36,609 nucleotides of DNA from Gammaproteobacteria bacterium (GTDB taxonomy: Bacteria > Pseudomonadota > Gammaproteobacteria > Xanthomonadales > Xanthomonadaceae): positions 1 through 36,609 of the forward strand of contig JANXUD010000105.1 of assembly GCA_025352045.1 (NCBI GenBank). Direction: 5' to 3'. Positions 1 to 10,907 of this stretch are shown here, piece by piece; the first letter of the stretch is position 1; each line of letters starts with the position of its first letter. The position numbers and the translations under genes were made by a program. The notes below the pieces were generated by a model that saw nothing but the letters and a program-made list of their open reading frames with translations, had not been told where the DNA came from and did not search any database.

Positions 1-2558
1 CGCGACAGGCACAGGGCCATCACGTCCTGCAGCTGGTCGCGAAAACCGAACGCGCCGCTGGCCTGGTAATACCCTGTGCGCGCCCAGACCCGGCAGCCCA
101 GCACCTGGTAGGGCAGCCAGTGGTTGAGCAGGATGTCCATGGCGCGGTCGGGCGTGCGCACCTGCACGGTGTCCAGGATCCCGCTCCACAAGCCGGTGGC
201 TTCGGCGAGCACGGCATCGACGTCGGCATCGCGATAGCGCGCGACGAGCGCGCTCGCCTCGGCGGCGGAACCTGCATCGCCCAGCAAGGTGAGCAGTTCC
301 ACCCCCTCGCCAGGCTCCAGCACGACGTCGCACTGCAGCGCCGCGCAGGGATCGAGTCCCGCACCGAGGCGCCCGGACAGGGCGCCGCCGTTGACCAACG
401 CGGCCGGCAGGGCTTCGTCGCCGAGCGTGCCGAGGAACTCGCGCCGATCGCCGGTGCAGCTTTGCTGGCAACCGCCAAGGTCGAGGAAGGCCACGCGGTC
501 GGCGAAATCCGGGCGCCAGGCATTGCGCGCGAACACCGCACCGGTCGCCACGTCGAGTTCGGTGCTGACGAAGGGCGCCGGCACGGTGCCATTGGCGCCG
601 AGCGCCCACTGCGCGTACGCCGTCACCGAGAGTCGGCGCCTGCGTTCGCTGCGGTTGTGCAGGCGCAGGCGGCCGATTTTCACCGGATCCCCGGTCGGCA
701 CCAGCAGCAACAGGTCCGAGGCGATGCCGTGCGCGTCGGCGTGCAGGCGGCTGAAGCCCTGGCCGTGCACGATGCCGTAGCGCCCGCCCGGCGCGCGCGC
801 GGGCGAGGCGGTCGCGCTCCACAACGCGCCATCGTCGAGGTCGCGCAGGTAGATGCAGTCGCGGGGCACGTCGCTGACCGGATCGTTCGGCCAGGGCGTC
901 AGCGGATTCTGCTGGCTATTGATCGACCAGCTGTAGCCGCCGCCTTCGGCGGTCACCAGGAAGCCGAACTCGGCGTTGGCGACGACATTGCTCCAGGGCC
1001 CGGGCGTGCAGTCGTCGCCCTCCAGGGTGATCGCGTAGGAGGCGCCGTCGTCGGCGAAGCCGCCCCAGCTGTTGTCGAACTCGCGCACGCCGGCGGATTC
1101 GGGAGGACGCGCGCCGTCCATGTGGCCTGGCGGGAGGCGACGCGGGGTGCGGGGGATCGCGGCTGGCTTCAAGCAGGCGGATGTCTGGTCAGCCGCTCCC
1201 ACAGTGGGCGGGGACGACCAGCCAGTGCGGCCGTCGAGCACGATGCGCGCCGCGGTGGACAGGCCATCGCGGAGGCCGGCATCGGTGGCCGCCGCATCGA
1301 GCACGAACACCGCGCCTGCGGCCTGCACCTTGCCGGCCTCGAGCGTCGCGGACTGTCGCGCAGCCACGGCCTTCAGCGACGCAAGTGCGCTCGCATCGCC
1401 ATCGACCAGCAGCACCACATCGGCGCCCAGGCCCTTGGCCTGCCAGTAGCGCTGCGCGGCGAACAGCGGTTCGACCGCGGCGCCGTCGCGCGCCGCGTCC
1501 ATGCGCAGCAGGACGATCGGGCGATCGCCCGAGATGCCGGCGGCCCACAGCGTTGGTGCGCCGCCGCGGCCACGCACGAGCACCTCGGCCGGTGCGCGAC
1601 GCGCCGGATCCGGATGCAGCAGGGCGCCGGCGAGTTGGTCGAAGCGACGGGCGTCGTCGGCCGACACGCCCAGGCGCGCAAGTTCCTGCAGCGCATAGCG
1701 CTCGGCGCCGGCAAAGACCGCATCCATGCCCTCGTCTGCCTGCAGGCGCCCGGCCAGGGCCAGCACGGCCTCGCGCGAGTCGGCCATCGCAGTCCACAGG
1801 GCAAGCTCGACGCGCTCGCCAGGCGCCAGCACGATGCGTCGGCGCAGGCTCAGCACCGGGTCGAGCACGCAGCCGCTGGTGCCCGACAGTGCGCCGCCGG
1901 GCTGCAGCGCGACGGCGCGGCGCAGGCTGCGGCCGCGGCCGAGGAACTGCAGGCGGTCGCTCTCGAACTGCGTTCCCGCGGCATCGGCCCCGGCAGCCGC
2001 GCCGAAGAAATGCGCGCACCAGGGCTGGGCGTCGCTGGCGGCGCGCTTGCGCCGCGTGGCCAGCAGGGTCGCACTCGCCGCCAGCCACTCGGTCTGCACG
2101 AACAGTTTGGAAAAGGCCGGGTGCCCGGCGTCCGCACCGCCGCTGCCGATCACCGGTTCGGCGTAGCTGGTGAGCACCAGCTCGCGCGCGACCTTGCCCG
2201 TGTTTTCCAGCGTCAGCCGGCGCAACTCCGCATCGCAGTCGGCATGCACGGCCACTTCCAGGCGCATCGCGATCTCGCCATGGCGACGCTCGAGCATCGC
2301 CATGCCGGGCGTCCAGTGCGTGGCGAGGGCGTCGTCGGGATCGGGGAAGGGCTGCGCGGCGACCGACCAGGGCGCGCCGCCCGCGGCATCGGCGAGCACC
2401 AGGAAGCTGCCCCAGGGATTGCGCACCGGATCCTCGCGCCAGCGCGTGACCTCGAACTGGCGCCAACGACTGGCACCTGCGCCGGCCCCGTCGAGCAGCA
2501 CGCGGTAGGCACCATTGGAGAGGAGGCGGAAAGATCCGGTTTCGGGATTTGGGGGCAT
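1..2558 (-). CDS. GH94 family protein, NdvB-like beta-1,2-glucan/oligoglucan phosphorylase (partial)
   Basis: Open to the left edge, so the C-terminus is missing; about 852 residues are visible. The protein starts MPPNPETGSFRLLSNGAYRV; the ATG is the first start after an in-frame TGA. Two tandem beta-supersandwich domains can be read. The first (about 1-450) has the WRQFEVTRWRED and NPWGSFLVL motifs, and the second has GGYSWSINSQQNPLTPW. They are followed by the start of the (alpha/alpha)6 catalytic domain (NHWLPYQVLGCRVWARTGYY, then GAFGFRDQLQD). This is the order seen in the C-terminal half of cyclic beta-1,2-glucan synthase, but the GT84 synthase and membrane part is absent. That is closer to stand-alone 1,2-beta-oligoglucan phosphorylases, which release glucose-1-phosphate. 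No signal peptide is visible, so it is probably cytoplasmic. It diverges from a GH144-type glucanase. A palindromic repeat is embedded in frame between the two domains. Family is confident; exact substrate is inferred. Confidence 0.85.
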   Translation of the reverse strand, partial: MPPNPETGSFRLLSNGAYRVLLDGAGAGASRWRQFEVTRWREDPVRNPWGSFLVLADAAGGAPWSVAAQPFPDPDDALATHWTPGMAMLERRHGEIAMRLEVAVHADCDAELRRLTLENTGKVARELVLTSYAEPVIGSGGADAGHPAFSKLFVQTEWLAASATLLATRRKRAASDAQPWCAHFFGAAAGADAAGTQFESDRLQFLGRGRSLRRAVALQPGGALSGTSGCVLDPVLSLRRRIVLAPGERVELALWTAMADSREAVLALAGRLQADEGMDAVFAGAERYALQELARLGVSADDARRFDQLAGALLHPDPARRAPAEVLVRGRGGAPTLWAAGISGDRPIVLLRMDAARDGAAVEPLFAAQRYWQAKGLGADVVLLVDGDASALASLKAVAARQSATLEAGKVQAAGAVFVLDAAATDAGLRDGLSTAARIVLDGRTGWSSPPTVGAADQTSACLKPAAIPRTPRRLPPGHMDGARPPESAGVREFDNSWGGFADDGASYAITLEGDDCTPGPWSNVVANAEFGFLVTAEGGGYSWSINSQQNPLTPWPNDPVSDVPRDCIYLRDLDDGALWSATASPARAPGGRYGIVHGQGFSRLHADAHGIASDLLLLVPTGDPVKIGRLRLHNRSERRRRLSVTAYAQWALGANGTVPAPFVSTELDVATGAVFARNAWRPDFADRVAFLDLGGCQQSCTGDRREFLGTLGDEALPAALVNGGALSGRLGAGLDPCAALQCDVVLEPGEGVELLTLLGDAGSAAEASALVARYRDADVDAVLAEATGLWSGILDTVQVRTPDRAMDILLNHWLPYQVLGCRVWARTGYYQASGAFGFRDQLQDVMALCLS
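1156..1202 (-). repeat. REP-like palindromic repeat inside the GH94 coding frame
   Basis: On the minus strand the element begins GTGGGAGCGGCT and ends AGCCGCGAT, matching the outer parts of the repeats at 28136 and 32961. The central part differs. It is translated in frame as a proline/alanine-rich linker between the two beta-supersandwich domains, roughly PTVGAADQTSACLKPAAIP. Confidence 0.6.
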
Positions 2559-2667
2559 GGGGTCTGGAGGGCTGGCAACGCGGTTGGGTCAGGGTCTTGC
2601 GAGGATACGCCGCTGCCCCACGCGCTGGCAGGGCGCGTCCAACCGGCGTTCAGTCCCCGGGAGTAGG

Positions 2668-3984
2668 ATGTCGCCGGTGACTGCCGAGCCGGACATCGCC
2701 GACGCCGACCTGTTCGATCGCTTGCAGCGCGCGGCCTGGGACTATTTTCCCGGGAACACCAGCGCGACCACTGGCCTGGCGTACGACAATTCGCGGCCCG
2801 GCGTACCGGTCAGCATCGCCGTGGTCGGTTTCGCCCTGGCCAGTTGCCCGGTCGCGGTGCGCCGCGGCTGGATCGGGCGCGAAGCGGCCGTGGCCTACTG
2901 CCTGAAGGCGCTGCGCTTTTTCCGCGACAGCGACCAGTCCGGCAGTCCCGACGCCACCGGCTACATGGGCTTCTACTACCACTTCCTGCACCGCGAGACC
3001 GGCCGCCGCGAATGGCGCTCTGAACTGTCCATGGTGGACACCGCCCTGCTGATCGCCGGCGCGCTGGCGGCGGCGCAGTTCTTCGACGCCGCAACGGGCG
3101 ACGAGCCTGAGCTGCGCGCCCTGGCGGACAGCCTGTACCGGCGCATCGACTGGGACTGGGCGCAGGACGGACGACTGACCATCTGGCAGGGCTGGAAGCC
3201 GGAATGCGGTTTCCTGCACTACGGCTGGGAGGGCTACAGCGAAGCGATCCTGCTCTATGCGCTGGCACTCGGCTCGCCGACCCATCCGGTGGGCGACTGC
3301 TATGGCGCGTGGACCTCGACCTACCAGTGGGAAAACCTCTACGACCAGGACCTGTTGTATGCGGGGCCGCTGTTCGTGCACCAGTTTTCGCATGCCTGGC
3401 TGGACCTGCGCGGGATCCGCGACGAGTTCATGCGCGGAAAGCGCTCGGACTATTTCGAGAACAGCCGGCGCGCCACCCTGGTGCAGCGCGAATATGCGCG
3501 ACGCAACCCGATGGGCTGCAGCGGCTACGACGAGGATTGCTGGGGCCTGTCCTCCGGCGATGGCCCCAGCGACGAACAGCCGCAGCTCAGCAACGAGTCG
3601 CGGCGGCTGTTCGGCTATGCAGCGCGCGGCGTTCCCTTCGGACCGGACGACGGCACGCTCTGCCCCTCGGCCGTGCTGGCGTCGGTGCCGTTTGCGCCCG
3701 AGCTGGCGACGCAGTGCCTGCGCACGATCCTGCAGCGCTATCCCGATGTCCTCAGCGAGGGCCGGCTCACCAGCAGTTTCAATCCCGGGCTGGCGGATGC
3801 GAGCGGGCGCGCCTGGGTGTCGCCGGGGCACTACGGGCTCGACCAGGGCATCGCCGTGCTGATGCTCGAGAACCAGCGCAGCGGCCTGCCCTGGGCGCTG
3901 ATGCGCGACTGCGCCTACGTGCGCACGGGGCTGCAGCGCGCCGGATTCTCCGGCGGCTGGCTGGATGCCGGGGCGCCGGCATGA
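2668..3984 (+). CDS. GH144-type endo-beta-1,2-glucanase (Glycoamylase domain)
   Basis: A 438-residue protein of the Pfam Glycoamylase (PF10091)/GH144 type, whose characterised members cut beta-1,2-glucan internally. Supporting stretches are the N-terminal LQRAAWDYFPGNTS, the DRDS-like FRDSDQSG region, MGFYYHFLH, and a catalytic-barrel core with WGYEGYSE-like YGWEGYSEA, QWENLYDQDLLYAGPLF, and CWGLSSGDGP followed by a conserved CPSAVLASVPFAPE segment. I chose the ATG at 2668, preceded by GGGAG, because the longer open frame upstream would run into the divergent GH94 start. No signal peptide is visible, unlike many secreted family members, so the enzyme may act on imported or endogenous glucan in the cytoplasm. 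Its stop overlaps the next gene by ATGA, implying translational coupling. The divergent GH94 neighbour supports a shared beta-1,2-glucan pathway. The family call is strong; the substrate is inferred from family and context. Confidence 0.82.
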   Translation: MSPVTAEPDIADADLFDRLQRAAWDYFPGNTSATTGLAYDNSRPGVPVSIAVVGFALASCPVAVRRGWIGREAAVAYCLKALRFFRDSDQSGSPDATGYMGFYYHFLHRETGRREWRSELSMVDTALLIAGALAAAQFFDAATGDEPELRALADSLYRRIDWDWAQDGRLTIWQGWKPECGFLHYGWEGYSEAILLYALALGSPTHPVGDCYGAWTSTYQWENLYDQDLLYAGPLFVHQFSHAWLDLRGIRDEFMRGKRSDYFENSRRATLVQREYARRNPMGCSGYDEDCWGLSSGDGPSDEQPQLSNESRRLFGYAARGVPFGPDDGTLCPSAVLASVPFAPELATQCLRTILQRYPDVLSEGRLTSSFNPGLADASGRAWVSPGHYGLDQGIAVLMLENQRSGLPWALMRDCAYVRTGLQRAGFSGGWLDAGAPA

Positions 3985-5537
3985 GCGAGCGCCTCCGGGT
4001 CGTCGCTGCGGCGGAATCGACCGCGCCGCTGGATCCGTTCGAGCGGGACCGGCTTGCGCGCGTCGGTCCTGCGGACTGGCACAACCCGGAGCCGGCAGCG
4101 CGCTACGACCTGGTCGTGCTGGGCGCCGGCCCGGCCGGCCTGGCCGCCGCCGAATCCGCGGCCAACCTGGGCGCGCGGGTCGCCCTGGTCGAGCACAAGC
4201 TGCTGGGCGGCACCAGCCTCAACAACGCCACCATTCCGTCCAAGACCCTGCTGCGCACGACGCGCCTGTACGCCGACATGGCCAATGCGCGCCGCTACGG
4301 TGCCGACGAGCCGGTCGTTGCGCCGGATTTCGCCCGGGCGATGGCGCGGCTGCGCCACATCCGCAGCCATCTGAGCCGGGAGGACTCGGTGCGCCGGGTC
4401 GCCTCCTTCGGCGTGGACCTGTTCTTCGGTGCCGGCCGCTTCATTGCGCCCGATGCGATCGAGGTCGAGGGCGCGCGCCTGGAATTCGCGCGCGCGGTGA
4501 TCGCGACCGGTGCCAGTTCGGCGGTGTCGCCGATCCCGGGCCTGGTCGATGCCGGCTTCCTCACCAACGAGACGGTGTTCGACCTCGAGCGCCTGCCGGC
4601 GCGGCTGGTGGTGATCGGCGGCGGCCCGCTCGGCTGCGAACTGGCCCAGGCGTTCCGGCGCATGGGCTCGCGCGTGACCATCGTGCAGGACATGCCGTTG
4701 TTCCTGGACAACGAAGAGCGCGATGCCGCCCAGCTGCTGTCGGATGCCTTCGCCCGCGACGGCATCGAGGTACGGCTCAACACCACGGCGGTTCGCGTGC
4801 GGGTAGTCGATGGCGAGACGCTGGTGGACCTGCGCAACGACGACTACGAGAGCACGGTCGCCGCCGACGCGATCCTCACCGGCATGGGCCGACTGCCGAA
4901 CGTGCAGGGCCTGGCCCTGGACGTCGCCGGCGTGGACTTCACGCCGGACCGGGGCGTGGTAGTGGACGACTTCCTGCGCACCAGCAATCCGGCCATCTAT
5001 GCCGCCGGCGATGTCTGCCTGCGCGACAAGTTCGCGCACACCGCGGTGGCCTCGGCGCGGATCGTGGTGCGTAACGCGTTGTTCGGAGGCCGTGAGCGCA
5101 TGGGCGCCCTGGTCGTGCCCTGGTGCACCTACACCGATCCAGAAATCGCCCACGTCGGCCTGTACGTGCGCGAGGCGAACCGGCGGGGGTTGCCGGTCAA
5201 GACCTTCACCATCCCGATGCATGAAGTGGCGCGGGCGGTGACGGACGGCGAGGACGTGGGCTTCGTCAAGATCACCGTCGCCGAGGGCAGCGACCGCATC
5301 CTCGGCGCGACGATCGTGGCGCGCCACGCCGGTGAGATGATCAACGAGATCAGCCTGGCCATGGTCGCCGGCCTCGGCCTGCGCGGCCTGGCCAAGGTCA
5401 TCCACTCCTACCCCACCCAAGCGGACGCGATCCGCCAGGCGGCGCAGGCCTATAACCGCACACGGCTCACGCCCCGGGTCCGCGCACGCCTTGCGCGCTC
5501 GTTGCGGGAACGATTTCCCACCAAGGATATTCCATGA
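3981..5537 (+). CDS. FAD-dependent pyridine nucleotide-disulfide oxidoreductase family protein lacking the redox cysteines
   Basis: 518 residues. A 42-residue leader precedes the FAD-binding GAGPAG (48-53). A second Rossmann motif, VVIGGGPLGCELAQAF, marks the NAD(P) domain. YAAGDV and the C-terminal dimerisation domain ending in HSYPTQADA complete the class I fold of lipoamide dehydrogenase, mercuric reductase and soluble transhydrogenase. The normal CxxxxC active site is replaced by GGTSLNNATIPSK (76-88), so both cysteines are lost (Ser79, Thr84). The second position resembles the GTIPSK of soluble transhydrogenase SthA, but SthA keeps the first cysteine. Dithiol chemistry is therefore unlikely. 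Hydride transfer between nicotinamide cofactors through FAD, or another flavin reaction, is possible. It overlaps the GH144 gene before it and gnd after it by 4 bases each, so it is co-translated with sugar catabolism genes. Confidence 0.8.
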   Translation: MSERLRVVAAAESTAPLDPFERDRLARVGPADWHNPEPAARYDLVVLGAGPAGLAAAESAANLGARVALVEHKLLGGTSLNNATIPSKTLLRTTRLYADMANARRYGADEPVVAPDFARAMARLRHIRSHLSREDSVRRVASFGVDLFFGAGRFIAPDAIEVEGARLEFARAVIATGASSAVSPIPGLVDAGFLTNETVFDLERLPARLVVIGGGPLGCELAQAFRRMGSRVTIVQDMPLFLDNEERDAAQLLSDAFARDGIEVRLNTTAVRVRVVDGETLVDLRNDDYESTVAADAILTGMGRLPNVQGLALDVAGVDFTPDRGVVVDDFLRTSNPAIYAAGDVCLRDKFAHTAVASARIVVRNALFGGRERMGALVVPWCTYTDPEIAHVGLYVREANRRGLPVKTFTIPMHEVARAVTDGEDVGFVKITVAEGSDRILGATIVARHAGEMINEISLAMVAGLGLRGLAKVIHSYPTQADAIRQAAQAYNRTRLTPRVRARLARSLRERFPTKDIP

Positions 5538-6442
5538 AACTCGGCATGATCGGACTCGGCAAGATGGGCGCCAACATGGCGCAGCGGCTGTTGCAGGGCG
5601 GGCACGCGGTGGTCGGCTTCGACCCGAAGGCCGAGGCCCGCGCTGCGCTGGAAAAGGTCGGCGGCGGCTCGGCGGAGTCGCTGCAGGTGCTGGTCGACAA
5701 GCTTCCGGCGCCGCGCGCGCTGTGGATGATGGTGCCGGCAGGCGCGATCACAGAAGGCACCGTCGCCACGCTGATCTCCATCCTCGCGCCGGGCGACATC
5801 GTGGTGGACGGCGGAAACTCCAACTACAAGGACACGCTGCGGCGGGCCGCCCTGTTCGCCGCCCACGGCATCGGTTTCGTCGATTGCGGCACTAGCGGCG
5901 GCGTCTGGGGCCTGGCCGAGGGCTACAGCATGATGGTCGGCGGCGATGCCGCGGCGGTGGAAACGCTGCGGCCGGTGTTCGAAGCGCTGGCGCCCTCCGC
6001 CACCTCGGGCTGGGGCCGGGTCGGGCCGGTCGGCAGCGGGCACTTCACCAAGATGGTCCACAACGGCATCGAGTATGGCCTGATGCAGAGCTACGCGGAG
6101 GGTTTGTCGATCCTCAAGCACAAGACCGATTTCGCGCTCGACCTGCACCAGGTCGCCGAGATCTGGCGCAATGGCAGCGTGGTGCGCAGCTGGCTGCTCG
6201 ACCTGACCTCGGCGGCGCTCAAGGCCAACCCGGAGATGGCCGACATCGCGCCCTTCGTGGTGGACTCCGGCGAGGGCCGCTGGACCGTGGCCGAGGCGAT
6301 AGACCTCAACGTGCCGGCGCCGGTGATCACCGCCTCGCTGATCGAACGCATCCGCTCGCGCGACGACGATTCGTTCACCGACAAGCTGCTGTCCTCGATG
6401 CGCAACCAGTTCGGCGGTCACGAGGTGAAGAAGGAGCGCTAG
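5534..6442 (+). CDS. gnd: 6-phosphogluconate dehydrogenase, decarboxylating, short NAD-type
   Basis: 302 residues, the length of the short (GntZ/YqeC-like) class rather than the 470-residue E. coli form. It converts 6-phosphogluconate to ribulose-5-phosphate and CO2. The N-terminal Rossmann motif is GLGKMGANMA (7-16). Strand beta-2 ends in an acidic residue (Asp30 in VGFDPKAEA), where NADP enzymes carry Asn-Arg, so NAD+ is the likely cofactor. Family signatures GGNSNYKDTLRR, CGTSGGVWGLAEGYSMM and the catalytic FTKMVHNGIEYG are intact. The ATG overlaps the stop of the flavoprotein gene (ATGA). Its 3' end overlaps the convergent small secreted gene by four bases, leaving no room for a separate terminator. 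zwf, which supplies the pathway, lies in the opposite-strand operon. Confidence 0.93.
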   Translation: MKLGMIGLGKMGANMAQRLLQGGHAVVGFDPKAEARAALEKVGGGSAESLQVLVDKLPAPRALWMMVPAGAITEGTVATLISILAPGDIVVDGGNSNYKDTLRRAALFAAHGIGFVDCGTSGGVWGLAEGYSMMVGGDAAAVETLRPVFEALAPSATSGWGRVGPVGSGHFTKMVHNGIEYGLMQSYAEGLSILKHKTDFALDLHQVAEIWRNGSVVRSWLLDLTSAALKANPEMADIAPFVVDSGEGRWTVAEAIDLNVPAPVITASLIERIRSRDDDSFTDKLLSSMRNQFGGHEVKKER

Positions 6443-7122
6443 GGTTGGGGCACTGCGCCGGAGTGCTCGGGTCGACCGAATCCTTGCATTCCCGCCCGGC
6501 TGGCGTGGCGGACGCGCGCGAGCTCCGTGGCTTCGCAGAGATTATCTGTGTTGAACCAGGGCGGCTCCGGCGCAACTGCTGCCGGCGTGGGCGTGGTGGC
6601 AGTCGCATCGGGTCGAACGTCATAGCTCAGTCGGAATCTACTGACGTAGAAGGGATTGTTCCTGGCGTCCACCCTCACCTGATCGACCGCCAGCCGCAGC
6701 CTCATTCCTCGCAACTGGAACGTGCGCGAGGCGCCGTAGTCAGGCGTTGCACCACACGGTCCGACAACATCCCCGAGGAAGAAGCGAGCACGGCCTTCCC
6801 AGTCTCTTGTGCTGTCGTTCGGCTGCAAAAGAGTTCGGGGCCAGGTTTGCGGCTTCGGCTCGCGCAGGCGACAGTGGACGAATCCCGAGTAATCGAACTC
6901 CTCGTCCCCGGAATCGGCTCCTGAATCGCCGGTCATGCAAGTCAGCAAATACAGCACGTTCCCCCGCTTGCCACGGATGACTCGTCTGATCCCTTGCTGG
7001 GGTTGTTCGATGATCACGACAGCCCCGGACTGCGCGGTCACTCGGGGCCATGCCTTCGCGCCAGCGACCAAAGGTGCCCCGGCAACCAGGCCGGCGAGTA
7101 GTGCAACTCCAACCATCCGCAT
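6439..7122 (-). CDS. Hypothetical secreted protein
   Basis: 227 residues, product unrecognised. It begins MRMVGVALLAGLVAGAPLVA followed by GAKAWP, a typical Sec signal peptide, so the protein is probably periplasmic. I prefer the ATG at 7122, six bases after AGGAAGGG, over a TTG at 7143 that overlaps the tkt stop. The mature part has four cysteines (LLTCMTG, FVHCRLR, VGPCGAT, DNLCEAT), perhaps two disulfides. A Thr/Pro/Ala-rich stretch (ATATTPTPAAVAPEP) precedes a charged C-terminal tail. It is the last gene of the zwf-tkt operon, but nothing in the sequence links it to sugar metabolism. The ending is unusual because it overlaps the end of gnd. Its reality is supported by the signal peptide and ribosome-binding site. 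Confidence 0.65.
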   Translation of the reverse strand: MRMVGVALLAGLVAGAPLVAGAKAWPRVTAQSGAVVIIEQPQQGIRRVIRGKRGNVLYLLTCMTGDSGADSGDEEFDYSGFVHCRLREPKPQTWPRTLLQPNDSTRDWEGRARFFLGDVVGPCGATPDYGASRTFQLRGMRLRLAVDQVRVDARNNPFYVSRFRLSYDVRPDATATTPTPAAVAPEPPWFNTDNLCEATELARVRHASRAGMQGFGRPEHSGAVPQP

Positions 7123-7139
7123 TGAATGCCCTTCCTGGT

Positions 7140-9209
<2,070 letters not shown>

Positions 9210-9232
9210 GGTTGCCTCCGTTGCAGCGGGCG

Positions 9233-9248
9233 CGCCGGCAAACCGGCG
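9233..9248 (-). other. Intercistronic hairpin between pgm and tkt
   Basis: On the minus strand CGCCGG - TTTG - CCGGCG forms a perfect six-base stem with a four-base loop. There is no T-run after it, so it is not an intrinsic terminator. It may stabilise or process the mRNA ahead of tkt. Confidence 0.35.
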
Positions 9249-9263
9249 GGCGGGCTGGCGATG

Positions 9264-10907
9264 CTATTGCAGGGCGCGATCCACGATCGCCTGCGCCTGC
9301 GCGAGCAGGTCCTGCAGGTGCTGCGGGTCGCGGAAACTTTCCGCGTAGATCTTGTAGATGGCCTCGGTGCCCGAGGGGCGCGCCGCGGCCCAGCCGCTGG
9401 CCGACACCAGCTTGATGCCGCCGATCGGCGCGCCGTTGCCCGGCGCGCGCACCAGCACCTGGGTGATCGGCTCGCCTGCGAGCATCGTGCCCTGCACCTG
9501 GTCGGGCGTGAGTTGCGCCAGCTTGCGCTTCTGTTCGGGCGTGGCGGGCGCTTCGACGCGGTCGGAGAACGGTTCGCCGAGCTCGCCCACCAGGGCGCGA
9601 TAGGCGACACCTGGATCATGGCCGGTGCGCGCGGTCATCTCCGCACTCAGCAGGGCCGGCACGATGCCGTCCTTGTCGGTGGTCCAGACGGTGCCGTCGC
9701 GGCGCAGCAGCGAGGCCCCGGCGCTTTCCTCGCAGCCAAAGGCCAGCGAGCCGTCGAACAATCCGGGTGCAAACCACTTGAAGCCTACGGGCACCTCCAG
9801 CAACTTGCGTCCGAGCCGGGCGACGACGCGATCGATCAGCGCCGTGGTCACCACCGTCTTGCCCATCGCCGCGGCCGCCGGCCAGCCGGGCCGATGCTTG
9901 CCGAGGTAATCGACCAGCACCGCGAGGTAGGCATTTGGCGGCAGCAGTCCGACGCTGCGGGTCACCACGCCGTGGCGATCGTGGTCGGTGTCGCAGGCGA
10001 AGGCCACGTCGAAGCGATCCTTCAACCCGACCAGGCGCTGCATCGCGTCGCTGGACGAGGGGTCCATGCGGATCCGGCCGTCCCAGTCCAGGGTCATGAA
10101 GGAAAAGGTCGGATCCACGGCATCGCTGACCACCGTCAGTTCGAAGCCATAGCGTTCGGCGATGGGCGCCCAGTAATGCACGCCGGCGCCGCCCAGCGGA
10201 TCCACGCCCAGGCGCAGCCCCGCCCCGCGGATGACGTCGAAGTCCACCACATAGCCCAGGTCGGTGACATAGGTATTGAGATAGTCGTGTTCGCGCACGC
10301 CGTCGGCGGCGCGCGCCTGCGCCAGCGGCAGCCGGTGGACTTCCCGCAATCCTCCCGCAATCAGGGCATTGGCGCGATCCTGGATCCAGCCGGTCGCCTC
10401 GGCCTCGGCCGGGCCGCCGTTGCTCGGGTTGTACTTGAAGCCGCCGTCGCGCGGCGGGTTGTGCGAGGGCGTGATGACGATGCCATCGGCCAGACCCGTC
10501 GTCCGGCCGCGGTTGTGCACCAGGATCGCGTGCGAGACCGCTGGCGTCGGCGTGAATTCGCCACCGGTGGACATGCGCAGTTGCACGCCGTTGGCCGCCA
10601 GCACCTCGAGCGCGCTCTCGAAGGCGGGCCGCGACAATGCATGCGTGTCGCAGCCGATGAACAGCGGTCCGTCCACGCCCTGCGCGCTGCGGTATTCGCA
10701 GATCGCCTGGCTAATCGCCAGTACATGCCATTCGTTGAAACTGGTGTCCAGCGCACTGCCGCGATGGCCCGAGGTGCCGAAGGCGACGCGCTGCGCGGGC
10801 ACCGACGGATCCGGGCGGCGGTCCACGTAGGCAGCCAGGAGGGCGCCGATGTCGACCAGGTCCGACGGCTGCGCGGGCTGGCCCGCGCGCGGGTCGCGAT
10901 GGCTCAC
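9264..10907 (-). CDS. pgm: Phosphoglucomutase (alpha-D-glucose phosphate-specific)
   Basis: 547 residues. It interconverts glucose-1-phosphate and glucose-6-phosphate. The phosphoserine loop is [19 protein letters not shown]; the metal-binding loop is DTDHDRHG; the sugar-binding loop is [16 protein letters not shown]; and [16 protein letters not shown] and [14 protein letters not shown] are present, all matching the E. coli Pgm type. Translation starts at a GTG that overlaps the pgi stop (GTGA). It can channel glucose-1-phosphate, for example from a GH94 phosphorylase, into the glucose-6-phosphate pool used by pgi and zwf in the same operon. Confidence 0.96.
   Translation of the reverse strand: MSHRDPRAGQPAQPSDLVDIGALLAAYVDRRPDPSVPAQRVAFGTSGHRGSALDTSFNEWHVLAISQAICEYRSAQGVDGPLFIGCDTHALSRPAFESALEVLAANGVQLRMSTGGEFTPTPAVSHAILVHNRGRTTGLADGIVITPSHNPPRDGGFKYNPSNGGPAEAEATGWIQDRANALIAGGLREVHRLPLAQARAADGVREHDYLNTYVTDLGYVVDFDVIRGAGLRLGVDPLGGAGVHYWAPIAERYGFELTVVSDAVDPTFSFMTLDWDGRIRMDPSSSDAMQRLVGLKDRFDVAFACDTDHDRHGVVTRSVGLLPPNAYLAVLVDYLGKHRPGWPAAAAMGKTVVTTALIDRVVARLGRKLLEVPVGFKWFAPGLFDGSLAFGCEESAGASLLRRDGTVWTTDKDGIVPALLSAEMTARTGHDPGVAYRALVGELGEPFSDRVEAPATPEQKRKLAQLTPDQVQGTMLAGEPITQVLVRAPGNGAPIGGIKLVSASGWAAARPSGTEAIYKIYAESFRDPQHLQDLLAQAQAIVDRALQ

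Noticed and set aside
120-2666. 848-codon plus-strand open frame at the left end
   Set aside because: Antisense shadow of the GH94 gene, whose translation shows conserved family motifs.
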